Below are positions 23,441-36,092 of a DNA stretch of 64,000 nucleotides, piece by piece. Location: the NCBI RefSeq assembly GCF_036850765.1, contig NC_089493.1, positions 268,253,034-268,317,033 on the forward strand. The letters are read 5' to 3'. This DNA is from Saccopteryx bilineata. Lineage: Eukaryota > Chordata > Mammalia > Chiroptera > Emballonuridae. A model generated the notes under the pieces. That model searched no databases. It saw only the letters and a list, made by a program, of their open reading frames with translations, and was not told the origin of the DNA. Both the position numbers and the translations under genes were made by a program. How positions within the stretch are numbered: position 1 is the first letter of the stretch; the number at the start of each line of letters is the position of its first letter.

Positions 23441-24141
23441 TGAGACCCAATGTTCAACTCATTCTTTGAGAATACAGCTCCACATTTGGAAGCTAAAGCC
23501 ATAAAAGGATCTGGAGATTAATATTTGCGTCTTGTTACAGTAATGAACGTCGTGATTTAAATGTTCCTCAGAATGCCACAGTGCGTCATTTGACTCATGG
23601 CTTCACACACAAGAACACTTAAAAAATAAAAAGAAACTTTTTTGTGATCTCAGTGGTGGGTTTACAGAAATGGAAATATCACATACTACTACCTTCCAGA
23701 CATTGTACGAAAGTGAATCACTGAAGGTTATCAGCAATTATCTTCACTATGAATACCATTCCTTAGAGAAAGGAAATTTATTAGGAACAGTAGATTTCAG
23801 TGTTCAGTTAATTCCTTTCTGAGCCTTAAGGACCCAAATGGTTTATTTCTACTTAAGAAAAAAAGGCGTAAAAAGCTCGTGTAATTGTGACTGTTTGAGA
23901 AGCCTTTTGAGAGGAAAAGGGGAATGCTGACACAGTTTTTTATTTTATGACATCTGCTCTTGTTAATTTTACTGAATGCTACTTAGAGCAAAAGTAGGCA
24001 AACTGCTTCTACTCAACTGAATGCATAACCCAAGAACACTGCATTTCAATTTTAAAATTAATGATGTTGTTCATCTTCAAATTACTGTCCCTTAGGAAAT
24101 GCAAGATCCACGCTGGGTGCAATGTGAGATGCAAACACGGG
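23441..24141. other. No recognised feature
   Basis: Unique-looking sequence between a MIR and a SINE-B. Confidence 0.5.
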
Positions 24142-24155
24142 TGATGCAAGATCTT

Positions 24156-24504
24156 TATTTTTATTTATTTATTATTTTATTTTTTTACAGGGACAAAGAG
24201 AGTCAGAGAGAGAAATACATAGGGACAGACAGACAGGAACAGAGAGAGATGAGAAGCATCAATCATCAGTTTTTCGTTGTGACACCTTAGTTGTTCATTG
24301 ATTGCTTTTTCATATGTGCCTTTACCACAGGCCTTCAGCAGACCAAGTAACCCTTTGCTCGAGCCAGCGACCTTGGGTCCAAGCTGGTGAGCTTTGCTCA
24401 AACCAGATGGGCCCGCGCTCAAGCTGGTGACTTCGGGGTCTTGAACCTGGGCCCTCCACATCCCAGTCTAATGCTCTATCCACTGCGCCACCTCCTGGTC
24501 AGGC
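24156..24504 (-). mobile_element. tRNA-derived SINE-B, reverse orientation
   Basis: T/A-rich tail, (GA)-rich block, body and head ending CTCCTGGTCAGG. Perfect 14-bp target duplications TGATGCAAGATCTT lie at 24142-24155 and 24505-24518. Confidence 0.95.
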
Positions 24505-24518
24505 TGATGCAAGATCTT

Positions 24519-25350
24519 GAGTCACAGTGGATGCCAAGTCCCCAGAGAGGGAGGTGGGGCATGGGAGCTGCCCACTCAATGTACGGTGGGACTTTTGAGA
24601 GGAGAATTTCCTGTGTGCTTTTGGGGTAGGAGTGGAGGCTTCATTTCAGGAAGTGCTCACCGAGCGGCTCTTAAAGGATGGAGGGAGTTTTGGAAAAAGA
24701 AAAATGCAAAAGGAGAGTAATATTTATTGAGCTCCAAATAGCCATCAGGCATCGAGGTATGAATTTGGTATGTTATAGGAAAGGATCTCATTTAGGTCTG
24801 AAGGTGGGAGAGACTATGCCTGAAAAACTGGCTTCTGCTTCTCTCATCCTTGCACTAATCACTCAGGAATGGGCGGCATGTTTGTGCATCACTTATCTGC
24901 TTGTGGTGGACAGGTAGACTGGTAGATGCCTAGCTGGTGTCATTACGTGATCAGGTGAGAGGGCATCTGGAAGGTATAAACCTTATGCCATAACATAGAA
25001 AGTTTTTCTTTCTGGGTATCCCCACTCTGAGCCATTGGTATGATCTACATGTCTCGATCCGATGGGAACGCCGTGGTGTGGGACACTGTACCTCCATCTG
25101 AGACCACGTGCTGTGCCCATCTCTGTACAACCCCACAACTGTGCAATAAGGAAACTTTAACTCTATAACTGACTATGTCAACTGACCCTTACTCAATGAC
25201 ATTACCATTCCATTATGGTAATTCTCTTTGAATTATTTTATTTGATCTGCGTAAAAAAACAACCCTACTTACTTCTGTTGGCCAATAGCCAAAGACCACT
25301 GGAATAATTATCTCCAGGTTGACCCGTGCTGTTGCAGAGGGTAAGATACT
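24519..25350. other. No recognised feature
   Basis: Unique-looking sequence; overlapping short frames on both strands show no domain. Confidence 0.5.
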
Positions 25351-25815
25351 CTTTTATTTTTTTATGGCTATATGGTGTTCCATTGAGTAAATGTACCACA
25401 GCTTTTTTATACATTCACCTACTGCTGGGTACATCAGAGAAAGACAAGTAGCATATGATTTCACTTATTTGTGAATCTAATGAACCAAGTGAACTAACAA
25501 GCAAAATTGAAACAGACTCATAGATACAGAATAGGCTGACAACTATTGTTGGTGGGGGGTGGGGTGAGGGAGATGGAAAGATAGAACAAATAAGGGACCA
25601 AAAACAAACCCCCTCATGGACACAGGCAACAAAGTGATGATAGCCAGGTTGGTGGAGAAGGGGAGCAGAGAATGGGGAGATAAATGGTGAGGGATGGAGA
25701 CCTGATGGGCAGGGTGAACACACGGTATGGTGCACAGACATGTTTTGTAGAATTGGGCACCTGGAATCTGTGTAATTATGTTAACTAGTTTCACCCCAAT
25801 AAAATTCAATAAAAC
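25351..25815 (+). mobile_element. LINE-1 3' end with inverted 5' segment
   Basis: 25351-25430 is antisense L1 ('ttttatggctatatggtgttccattgag', reverse of the ORF2 C-terminal coding end). 25433-25815 is sense: 'agagaaagacaagtagcatatgatttcactt', then the bat-type 3' UTR ending 'caccccaataaaattcaataaaa'. The two parts are neighbours in L1 but in opposite orientation here, the structure left by twin priming. I could not fix a target duplication. Confidence 0.78.
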
Positions 25816-26684
25816 AAAACAATCAAAACAAAGACCCTGCAGTAAACAAAGCTAGGTGTATCACCCGCAGTAGCAAGGAAGCCAGCATGTGAGGGGAAGC
25901 GGTGTGGCTTCTCCAGGGGGGATGTTTAGGAGGGGAGACAGCCAGCTGCCTCATCTTTGGAGCATGCTGGTTTCTATGGAGCTACCGTTGGGCTAGTTTG
26001 TCTGTGTCTTGATTTTGGAACACGTAGATCTGAATGAGCGGGTGTTCAAAGAGTTTAACTTGGGATAGTTTGTGACAGCCTGGTTTGGGTCTGGTACAGT
26101 TTTATTTGCTCTATGAGTCACACACATCTGTTGGTGAAAAAGTGTAGTTTCTGTTTCAAGCCTCAGTTTCCCATTCACAGTCTAGGGGCCTACAGGGTGG
26201 TTGCTAGCCTTCTCACTACTCAGACACTCAGGCTTAGAGAGGTTCAGCTCATGCCCAGAGACATGCTGATTCCAGGTCTGGCAAGGACATGGCAAATAGT
26301 GTAAGTTGATGGGAAGGTTGGAAGGGAGTGAACCTGGCAAGGTGATGGGGCCCGACGGAGGAGGCCTTGACTGTCATGCTGGGGGCCTTTCTTTTTCCTC
26401 GGGCAAAAGCCCAGCCACTGAGGGTGTTTGAGCAGCGCTGAGGTATGATTAGAGCTGGATGTCAGAGCCACTGCTGTGACCCCAGGGGACCAGAGAGCAC
26501 AGGAACCAGATTGAGAGGCAGCTAGCAAAGGGATACCTGGAATTGTAAGACATTTGATGAGCTAGATAAACTCTATTTAAAGAAGAAAGGACAATCCAAT
26601 AGAGAAGCTGATAATGCTGTGAACATTATCCTGCCTTTTACATTATCGTTTCTGGTGGTCAATTCTTATCCTTTTAGTGAAATT
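25816..26684. other. No recognised feature
   Basis: Unique-looking sequence. The 94-residue minus frame at 26244-26528 has no recognisable domain. Confidence 0.5.
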
Positions 26685-26697
26685 AGTCTGTGATTCT

Positions 26698-26995
26698 CCC
26701 CCCTCCCTTTTTTTAAGTGAGAGGTGGGGAGATAGACAGACTCCCACATGTGCCTTGACCGGGATCCACATGGCAACCCCTGTCTGGGGCCCATGGTAGA
26801 ATCAAACAAGTGCCTGAGGCTGACGCGTGGACTAGTTGAGCCACTGGCTACAAGAGGGGAAAAGAGAGACAAGGGGGAGAGGAAATGGGAGAAAAGCAGA
26901 TGGTCATTTCTCATGTGTGCCCTGACCAGGGATTGAACTTGGGACGTCAGCATGCTGGGCTGACTCTCTATCCACTGAGCAAACTAGCCAGGGCA
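26698..26995 (-). mobile_element. Diverged tRNA-derived SINE, reverse
   Basis: It ends with the reversed tRNA-like head '...ctatccactgagcaaactagccagggc', with a (GA)-rich block and T-rich tail at the left. Target duplications AGTCTGTGATTCT (26685-26697) and AGTCTAAGATTCT (26996-27008) differ at two bases, consistent with an older SINE-A relative. Confidence 0.85.
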
Positions 26996-27092
26996 AGTCT
27001 AAGATTCTTAATGCTGGTATGGTGGTTCTCAAAGCAGTGCCTCTGGACCAGCAGCTCAGCATTACCTAAAAGCCCATAAGGAATGCAGCTCC

Positions 27093-27247
27093 TGGCCCTG
27101 GATGGGTTGCTCAGTGGATAAAGTGTTAACCTGGTGGGCCAGAAGTCGTGGGTTCAACCCATGGTCAGGGCACATACGAGAAACAACCAATGAGTGCACA
27201 ACTAAATTGAACAACTAGGTAAAACGACTTGATGCTTTTCTCTCTTC

Positions 27248-27280
<33 letters not shown>

Positions 27281-27340
27281 CCTATCTCTCTCTCTCTTTC
27301 CCTCAAACCAGTGGAAATTTTTTTTTTAAAAAAAGAAAGA
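27093..27340 (+). mobile_element. tRNA-derived SINE with (CT)n block
   Basis: Head TGGCCCTGGATGGGTTGCTCAG, B-box-like GGTTCAACCC, a (CT)-rich expansion (27236-27300) and an A-rich tail. Target duplications AATGCAGYTCC lie at 27082-27092 and 27341-27351. Confidence 0.88.
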
Positions 27341-27724
27341 AATGCAGTTCCGCAGGCTCCACCCAGACATAAACACACTGAATCAGATACTTTGGGGATG
27401 GAGACAAGCGATCTATAATTTAACAAGTTCTCACGCACGCTCGCCTGGGTTTGAGAACCGCGATGCCAGAGTCCTGTCTGCAAGTCCAGGAGGTGTAGAG
27501 TATGCACAGATCTTAGCAAGTGTTAAGCTGTTTCAATAAAATAAAATCCCTTCACATCTTAAACTCAGTAGCAGTCATGGCTGGGATGTTCATATCATCC
27601 TTTCAATTCAACTCGGCCTTGTTTGGTATTAAATCACTGCTTCCTGTGTCTGAAAATATTGAAAGACACTATGCATAATTAGAAAATATCATTTTATAAA
27701 TTTACAAAGCATAAAAAAACTTGG

Positions 27725-27726
27725 TT

Positions 27727-27802
<76 letters not shown>

Positions 27803-27804
27803 TC
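27725..27804 (+). repeat. Perfect (TTTC)20 microsatellite
   Basis: Twenty uninterrupted TTTC units over 80 bp. They are flanked by A-rich sequence at the left and GAGACAGGAGGGATGGAG at the right, which may be a tail expansion. Confidence 0.97.
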
Positions 27805-29131
27805 GAGACAGGAGGGATGGAGAAGGGAGGCACCTTGGGAAATTACGTGCATGTTAATTGCTGCCTGGTGTTTCCCAGTGACAATGTTTTATTTTGCAGC
27901 CCTTTAGGACTTTTATTAGAAACAGAAGCTTTTTGTTACTGTTTACTGCCCCGGGAGTTTTAAAAGAACTGATTTTCTGTCAGAAAAGATTGGAATCAAT
28001 TGCAGCCTTCCCTTCTAGATAGCGCTAAAACATTTATTTAAGAGTTTAGTGGCTCGCCGGGCCTTATCTGTATTCCAAACGGCTTGTCCAACGAAATAAA
28101 ATCTATTCATGCCTGTGCTCTTTGTGTTATTGACAAAGCACACACTTTCTGTGACTCAAAGCCAGGATCCTGTCTTCTGGGGAAACTTCTCTCTCACCTT
28201 GTCTGAAAGAATTATTTTATTATACTTTTTTTTCATGTCAGCTCCAGAACACCTGAATGAGAAATTCCAGCGGTGAAGGGAAGACACAAGAAGGGTCTGC
28301 ACTGGGTGTCTGAACAGGCCAACAGGCAAAAGTAAGGAGGATTCCTCCTCCCACCTGGGTTCTTCATCAGAATAGTGGGGTTAAGCAAACTGTTTTCTGG
28401 AATAATGGCTTCTATGTTTCACCCTTTCAAAGATGTTTAGCTGCTCATTTGCATTTATAGATTCAACAGCATTTTGAATAGATCAACACAAAAAAGTAGA
28501 GTTTTCTTTCTCAATGACATTTATTCTTCATCCAATGATAATAATCTTAGCTTTATATGTTGTATATTGACTGTGTACAATTATCTAAGAACTAATCTAA
28601 AAGTCACCTCACAAGACAAATGTTTCCATTTTACAGATTAGGAATGAAGGGAGGTTTATGGGGAAAGGGGGTGCAGTGTTTGACCCTGACTCCTCCCTCC
28701 AAGTAGGCTTTTTCTAAGGCACCACCCTGTTGAACACCATCTCTACGTCTATAAAGGAAGGCTGGTTCCTGCTCTCCTGCAGGTGCCTGGAGTACAGATG
28801 TCCCTAGTCACCAGGAGGAAGGAGCCCAGGGTAGTGGCAGGGGAGTGAGCTGAGGAGACGCAGCTTCTGTGGAGTCCCTGACTTATCAATGTGGATGCCC
28901 TTAATATTGGGCAGAAAAGAATATTAGAGTCATTAGAACTCTTCGTTAGAAAGCAAACCAGAAAAAGTAATTATTTAAAAAATTGAATTAAATATTGTGG
29001 TTGAAACTAAAACTCTGGACAAAAAATATTTTCTTGTAATTTGGGTCAAAATTTCCTGCTCTTGTCCAAGTATTTTTTGAACCAGCAAAAGGGGTCTGAT
29101 CAGAGTTCATACCGATGAGAATAAATGTACT
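27805..29131. other. Mostly unique; one MIR-like patch
   Basis: A MIR-like patch with 'ccattttacagattaggaatgaagg' lies near 28555-28660. Otherwise no exon or repeat is recognised. Confidence 0.45.
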
Positions 29132-29471
29132 TGTTATGGTCTGAATGTTTGCGTCTCCCCAAATTTGTATGTTGAAGCCCTACCCCCAGTGTGATGGTTT
29201 TACAAGGTAGGGCCTTAGGGAAGGTGATTAGGTCACGAGGATGGACCGCTTGTAATGGGATTAGTGCCCGTATAAGAAGAGATGTGAAAGAGCTGATCTC
29301 TGTCTTTGTCATGTGAAGACAAGCAAGAAGTTGACCATCATCAACCAGAAATGGGCTCCTTATCAGATACCAAATCTGCTGGTCCCTTGATCATGGACTT
29401 CTTAGCTTCCAGAATGGTGATAAGTAAGTAGTGTTGTTGAAATCGCCCAGCTGAACAAACTGACTAAGACA
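29132..29471 (+). mobile_element. MLT1-type LTR, near full length
   Basis: It starts TGTTATGGTCTGAATGTTTG and ends ...AACTGACTAAGACA. Between lie 'gaagccctacccccagtgtgatgg', 'gtgattaggtcacgagg', 'gggattagtgcccgtataag' and 'cttccagaatggtgataag', in MLT1 order. At 340 bp it is close to the family's size. Flanks GTACT/GTGTT match at 3 of 5 bases. Confidence 0.8.
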
Positions 29472-31539
29472 GTGTTCCTGGGACAGAGGATTTAGAAGGA
29501 ACCAAGAGATGCCCAGAAGGATGAAGAACATGAATTTGTCATGGATATCAAGGAAATCAGCTCTCCTTGAGGAAAGGATTTCTGAAGGGCACCCTAGTTG
29601 AAGCAAATTGTAAATGGAACAGGCTGCTAAACATAGGTACTGCAAATTATCAGGCAGACTGTCTGTTAAATAATTATGTGCTATTTAGGAATTAAGTTAA
29701 GCAAGCGGCACTTAGCTAAAAGATTCAAAACCGTGAAGTAGAATTTACTTTCCTGTGATTAAGAAGAAAACAGGTGTGTCCAGCCAAACCTCTTTACCTG
29801 TCCTCCCAGTAAAGGACACTGGAATGCCCCTGCCAGGACTCAGGGCCCATGTCCCTCATGCTGACCCATTTGCTTCTCTGATGTCAGCCTTTACCAATAT
29901 CTTGATCCTTTTCTCTGCCTAGAATCTCTAGCTGATATCAGGACATTTTGTTCTTAGCTCCCAAAGTCTAGGACCACTCTTCAGGCTTTCTTACTTATTC
30001 TTGAGTGATAAGAATGGTAATTCCCACCTTCCCAGCCTGCACTGGTCTCCTAAGCCCTGTGCTCTCTTTACAGAAAGCCCTGGCTGGTTGTGACCTGGTC
30101 TTGGCCCATTCCCACAGCAGGACCAGGGATCCAAGAGGGTCTCCTACTCTCACTTGAAGCTTCAGGGCCTCTCACTTCAGAAAATGATGAGGAGTTGAGG
30201 GTCTAATGGACTGATAACTAAGGGTGCATGACCAGATCTCAGGTGGCAGGAACCAGACAGTGGGCAGAGGAGAGCTGGTTGATAGAAAGCAGGACAGGTC
30301 CGGAATTTGCCTGGAATGAGAAGTGCTTTCTCCCAACAGTGACATAGCAATTGCACAGGTTGGAAGAACCACGTTCGATTCAGACACACCAGGTGTGGAG
30401 CCTGTGATCCCAACCTACAGACACCTAGTCCAGCTACAATGTCCCTTTTTCTCCACAATATATGATGGGTTAAAACAAACGAGCAAACAACAACAGACAA
30501 ACAAACAACCCAAAGCAGGAAGTTGGACAGGGAAACCTAACGCTGTTATTTCCTCCTGGTACTTCTTGGTGATGTGGTGGCACTGGAGACAGGCCCCTTT
30601 AGCTGGCTGTTCGGAAGTATAACTGACTGGAGGCACGTTGGTGTCAAAATGGCCTAGAGGAGAAAAAAATGACCTTTTCTATTCAAGCTAAGACAATGCA
30701 GGTGGTTTTAAAATGAACTTCTGTTCTCATCAGTTGCTATGTTTAAGGTTGTGTTTTAGATAAACGTAAAAAAGCTAAAAGTTAGTGAGAAAGGAAACAA
30801 GTTGTAACTTAGATTTAGTTTCATCTTAAGATTATTCTAAAGGAAAAGTTTATATGATACAAAAATTAGAACATATATATTTTTTTAAATTAGAAAACTA
30901 TTCTTTAGGTATCATATCAGAGTCAGATAGTTTAAAATCTTGGTTTTACCATTTACTAAATGGGTGATTTTGGATAAATCCTTCTCCACTGTAAGTCTCC
31001 ATTTCATTTTCCAGAGGAAATGCTTACTTCACATATTTCAGATGACAAAGATGAAAGGAAATAAGATAAGGAAGCATTTGGTTCAGCATGTCACTGAGAG
31101 TGGGTATTGGTTATCTGATTTCAGGCTTCAAAATGAAGCTTGTTACATCTTATCTTTTGTTAAGCTAAAGGATTTGGGGTGTTTGGGTGGTAAATATGCC
31201 AGTATTTCTGAGCAGGAAAATTGGATCTCGTCAAGGGTTTAACTTATCCTACTGTAGCATCAGACAACAAATGACAAAGAAGGAGCGTTGTCATTGACCT
31301 ACATGACATATCTGACACATTTGTCAAAGTTGGCTGACTCCTGCTCTGTGTATAAGCAAGTATCTTGTAAGGTGAATAAACTAAAAGTTTAAGAAACAAT
31401 TGCATTTGTAAATTGATTATGAGAAGAAAAATTCACTTAGATCCATGGCCAACACAACTTGTAGTTTGACTTTCAGGCATTTTTTTTTTTTAATTGGGAA
31501 AATGTACTGAAATTGTTAAAGCCCCTCTAAGGTGAAGGC
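29472..31539. other. No recognised feature
   Basis: Unique-looking sequence. Overlapping frames near 30172-30640 on both strands lack domains. Confidence 0.5.
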
Positions 31540-31690
31540 TATGTTTTAGAGCTTCACACATGTTTCTTTGCTACCTGCAGCAGCACCGTGGTGTTATTTT
31601 TATCCCCATTTCCTAGATAAGGAAGTTGAACTCAGGGTGTTTGAAAGACTCACCCAAAGAAGTCTTATAGCTAGTAAGTGACTAAATGCT
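31540..31690 (+). repeat. MIR relic
   Basis: 'atccccatttcctagataaggaagttgaactcagg' and 'tatagctagtaagtgac' follow MIR order. Confidence 0.75.
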
Positions 31691-33639
31691 CTTAAAACTT
31701 ATGCTGTATGGTGCACACCTTACTGAGTTAAAGTGTCCTTTTGGAGAGGAACCTATCAGGGACAGGTTTTAAGGAAGAGTAAGTTCCAGGGCTGCAATAT
31801 TGATGAAGCTGGAGCTCAGGGGGTGGGAGAAGTCTCTGATTCCAGGGCTCGGCCAACAAAAATACAAGAGGAACCGACAACATCTTATTGAGCAAGAGAA
31901 TGAGAAAATTCTCCAAAAGTGACAAGACACATAAAAGGACACAGGTGCCAGCCTGCAGGAATTCTCACTGGCCAAATCTTGGACAATCAAGATGATAGAG
32001 CTTTTTCTTATGTAGAAAGCTAACAAATAAATGTAGAAGGAATGAAGGAAGAAGAAAATTATCAGAATAATAACTGATTTAGCTAAAAATTAACAATGGA
32101 TGCTAAGAGTAAGCTGAAAGTTTTATGGGTAATGCGATATTTACATAGTCTCAAAGTATGCCTCTATAAATTATATATTAATTTAACAGGACAAATATTT
32201 AACCGCACAGAAAGTAGAGAATAAAGTATCTTAGTAGTTAAAAAATATATATACAGGTGCTACCATGTATCATGATATGGGAACCACCTTAAACCAAACG
32301 CATAAGGTCAACATCGCTCATAAAAGGACACACGAAACAGTGGGATTAATAGTCATGAGTTTTAGTTCCCTACTTTGGGGGACACTTATTTTTTGCCGAA
32401 GGTCACACAGCTAAAATGTAGTAATATAAGATTTAAATTCAGATCTGTCTGACTTCAAAGTCCTTGTCGTGTCCCCCACATGTTGGATCTTAACGGTGTT
32501 AATGGTCCATAACTGGTGTCATAACTCACCAAAAGGAGGTAGTTGGGCAAACAATGAAACAAGAAAAGATTAGATAGAAGTCACCGGAATGCTTGCGGGA
32601 GAAGGGAGCTGCTGCTTGGATTGTAAGAAGGCTCTCTGGTATGGCTTCCCGATACAAAGATGCCCTCTTCCACCGATGACTTTCTGATTTGAAAGGAAAT
32701 ACAGAAGGAACATCCTGAGAATTCCTTGTCTGCCATACAGTGCACGAGTTATAATGAGGATTTACCGGAAGACACACTAAGTAATGAATTAGATACAGCA
32801 ATAAGGTTGGATAGTTAATTATATGGTCAATTGCTCATCCATATTTACACAACAATATTATGGTTTGACTTTCACCTTACAAAACAAACCCATTTGGATA
32901 AATCAATATTATTTCCCAGTGTAGTTCATAATCTCCTCCCAGGGAAAAAAGTACCGAGATTCAAGCAAATGTAATACTCTTCTCAAAATAATTGGACAGA
33001 ATCATACCCAAGAATAGCTCTTAATGAAAAATTCTGGTTAATAAGTATTTGAGCAACCAGAGGATGCCGCTAAAGATTTTAGAGGGTCCCTCAGGGGGTA
33101 TATTAATATCTTTAATGGAATGTGATTTTTGCTACATAGAGAGGTCTTTTGGACTTTTTTTTTTTTTACATTTATTAGTTGCAAATTAAGTCATTGCATT
33201 TGGGACAAACTCAACAGAAATGCTAAGAGAAAGTAAATGTTCTCTATGTGGGCAAAGCAACAATTTTACAATTTATTCAAATACTTGGCACCTGTATGTA
33301 TTTAAACTAGAGAGACACTCCATTTTATTTCAAGTGGCCATGGCAAGAGGTATTCCACACAAATAAATTAGATAACAAAAGTCTGAATTTTAAAAAAGAA
33401 TGTTTTGAATATAAATCTTAAAACCATTGCCATGGCACTCAAAGCTCAAAACTTGGTATGGCTTGCTCCTTAGTGATTATAAAGTCACAAGAATTTTTTA
33501 GCATGGTTTTCAAGGCCTTCCACATGCATGAAGAAATTACTTTGATTATCAATTGATACACTTTTCATTTTGCACTTTCTTACACCTTTCTCTTCAGTAG
33601 GTACTGTCTATTGCCTTAGAATGGGAGATGATAATTTTT
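31691..33639. other. Mostly unique; one MIR patch
   Basis: A MIR 3' patch lies at about 32385-32485 ('aaggtcacacagctaaaatgtag' followed by 'tcagatctgtctgacttcaaag'). Nothing else is recognised. Confidence 0.45.
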
Positions 33640-33945
33640 TTGTGTAAAGAGCTAGATAGTTAATGTATTAGGCTTTGTAGGACACGTGGTCCTTGTTGCA
33701 GGTATCAACTATGCCATCATAATGTTAAAAACAGACATAGACACTCTGTAAATGAATGAGGGTCTATGTTCTAATAAAACTTAATGGACACTGAAATATG
33801 AATTTCATATAACTTTTCATACACCTCAAAAGATTATTCTTCTTTGGATTTCCTTTCAACCAATTAAAAAAATAAAAAATATTCTTAGCTCATGGGCTAT
33901 ACAAAAATAGGTGATGAGCAGGATTTGGCCTGCCAAGCTCTGGCT
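33640..33945. mobile_element. MER1-type (hAT-Charlie) MITE relic
   Basis: 'gtgtaaagagctagatagttaatgtattaggctttgtagga' at the left, 'atgaatttcatataacttttcata' in the middle, and 'gatgagcaggatttggcctgcc' at the right follow MER1/Charlie3-type MITEs. The termini are decayed. Confidence 0.65.
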
Positions 33946-34000
33946 TGGATGATGGAGAGGGTGGGGGAAAGTAAGCTGGACACCTAACTCCTTGACTTTT

Positions 34001-34374
34001 TTTTTTCTTTTCTTTTTTTTCTGAAGCTGGAAACGGGGAGAGACAGTCAGACAGACTCCCGCATGCTCCCGACCGGGATCCACCCAGCATGCCCACCAGG
34101 GGGCGATGCTCTGCCCCTCCGGGGCTACCCTCTGTTGCAACCAGAGCCACTCCAGCGCCTGGGGCAGAGGCCAAGGAGCCATCCCCAGCGCCTGGGCCAT
34201 CTTTGCTCCAATGGAGCCTTGGCTGCGGGAGGGGAAGAGAGAGACAGAGAGGAAGGAGGGGGGTGGGGGTGGAGAAGCAAATGGGTGCTTCTCCTATGTG
34301 CCCTAGCAGGGAATTGAACCCGGGTCCCCTGCACACCAGGCCGACGCTCTACCGCTGAGCCAACCGGCCAGGGC
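34001..34374 (-). mobile_element. tRNA-derived SINE-A, reverse orientation
   Basis: T-rich tail, GC-rich body with CTCF-like motif, CT-rich block and tRNA-like head ending CAACCGGCCAGGGC. Approximate target duplications ACTCCTTGACTTTT and ACTCTTGACTTTT flank it. Several 66-148-residue frames here are SINE read-through. Confidence 0.92.
34093..34106 (+). promoter_or_regulatory. CTCF-core-like motif in SINE-A
   Basis: CCACCAGGGGGCGA, identical to both copies at 137-172 and at the same place in the SINE body. Confidence 0.4.
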
Positions 34375-34387
34375 CACTCTTGACTTT

Positions 34388-34889
34388 TGACAAGCACACA
34401 TAGAAGAGGCGCCAAAATGTTTAAGAAATGGCCCAATTCCTGAGGAAGGAGCAAATGTCTGAGCATCGAGGAACCCATGGGAGGCGAGCCAGCCAACGCC
34501 ATCCGCTGAAGTGAGCGCTCATCGTTGACACCACCAAAAGCCACATTAGCTGTTTTTCTCATTTCCTTTTAGTAGGGCAATCCGTCAACACTCGCACATC
34601 ACTCATGGATCGGCCAGCAGAAATGGTGCCTCTTTGTGCCTCTGGAGGTTGATGGCCCAGTGTGGACCACATATTCTATATAACAGCCCAGGACACATAT
34701 CAGTCCCAAACAGACAGTGTTGGTGGAGCAGCCATGACTGGCCCCAGGGCTGGTGTCCAGATGGCACTAGTGGAAGCAGCTTTCTCCAAATTGGGGTGAC
34801 AGTGACAATGACATCTATTTGTCTTCTCTGTTCCCTCCTGCTGCCATGCTATGTTCTTGGCAAACATGCTTACTTATCATCTCCTCTAT
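34388..34889. other. No recognised feature
   Basis: Unique-looking sequence; the start of a plus-strand 101-residue frame at 34634 has no domain. Confidence 0.45.
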
Positions 34890-36092
34890 TTTACTTTATA
34901 CTTTTATTCCTGCCTGGAATACTTTCCTTTTTACTCTGAAATCATTCCAACTCTACTCTTCATCCACATTCTAACCAAATCTCCTATCTTCCATGAAACG
35001 ATTCTTTGAAACCTGTGTTTAGTAACTCATAGCACTTACTATGATCACTATGCAGGTGGAAATGAATGATCCATTATCTACCTGTGACATCTGTCTTGAC
35101 ATCTTGAACTCTGAGATAAATCTCTGGTTAGTTATCTTATGTATGCATAACTTCTTCTTGAACCTTATTCTCTAAGAAACCTAGAATTTACTTTAATTTC
35201 CCTCTTCCTTCACCCAACCTATGGGCAAGTTCAGTTTTTTTAAAAAAAATATATCTAATTCATCAGGTTCTCTCCATCACCACTGTAATCCAAGCCACTC
35301 AAATCTCTTTGATGGCCCAGTCTCCCTGCTGATCTTCCTGCCTCTACCATCTGCCCTCTTCCAGAAGCCCAGTGTAATCTTCTTAAATAGAAAGCAGGGG
35401 CACAAAGAAAACTAGATAGAAGGTGACGGAGGACAATCTGACTTTGGGTGATGGGTATGCAACATAATTGAATGACAAGATAACCTGGACATGTTTTCTT
35501 TGAATATGTGTACCCTGATTTATTGTTGTCACCCCATTAAAATTAATAAAAATTTTTAAAAAAGAAAAAAAAGAAAGAAAGCAGAGCAGATTGACTTGGA
35601 CCCAGCCTTCCTCTTTACCTTCACCCATTTCTCTCTCTTCTCTAGCTCATGATGCCCTGGCCATACCTGTCTCCTTGAGGTCCTCCAAATACCCACCTCT
35701 TTCTACCCCCGGGCTCTGGTGTTTGTCGCTTGCTCTGCCTGGAACTGTCTCCTCTTCTCCCACTTCTCGTATCTGGGATGTCTCAGATTAAATAGCTCCT
35801 CTAGCAAAATCTTCCTTCGGCTTTATTTAAAGCATCCTTCCACCCTCACCCTGTGCTAGTGTTTTGTTTTTTTTTCTTAGCCCCTTGTTTGTTTCTTTCT
35901 ATCACTTACCATACTTTCCCATTATTGATTAATTTATTTATGTGTCTACTTAGAGTGTATTCCCATATCTTTCCTATGGGTCATAAGCTCCATTGTCAGT
36001 CCTGCTTGCTTGCTTGTCCTCTGTACCTAAATCCTTTTCTAGGGATAGCAGGTGCTCAACAAACACTCATGAAATGAGTGAATGGGCTAGAT
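34890..36092 (+). mobile_element. LINE-2 3' region, interrupted by an L1 3' UTR
   Basis: L2 landmarks in order: 'ctgcctggaatactttcc' (34911), 'accactgtaatccaagccactcaaatctct' (35278), 'tgccctggccatacctg' (35652), 'ctgcctggaactgtctcc' (35735), and the 3' UTR signature 'gcaggtgctcaacaaacactcatgaaatgagtgaatg' (36048 on). An L1 fragment interrupts it at 35398-35575. The part between 35110 and 35250 is poorly conserved. Confidence 0.75.
35398..35575 (+). mobile_element. LINE-1 3' UTR fragment inserted in L2
   Basis: 'atgggtatgcaacataattgaatgac' then 'gtcaccccattaaaattaataaaa' and an A-rich tail. A 9-bp target duplication AGAAAGCAG lies at 35389-35397 and 35576-35584. The L2 text continues across it. 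Confidence 0.8.

Noticed and set aside
33890..34336. 148-residue and overlapping frames
   Set aside because: SINE-A read-through on both strands.
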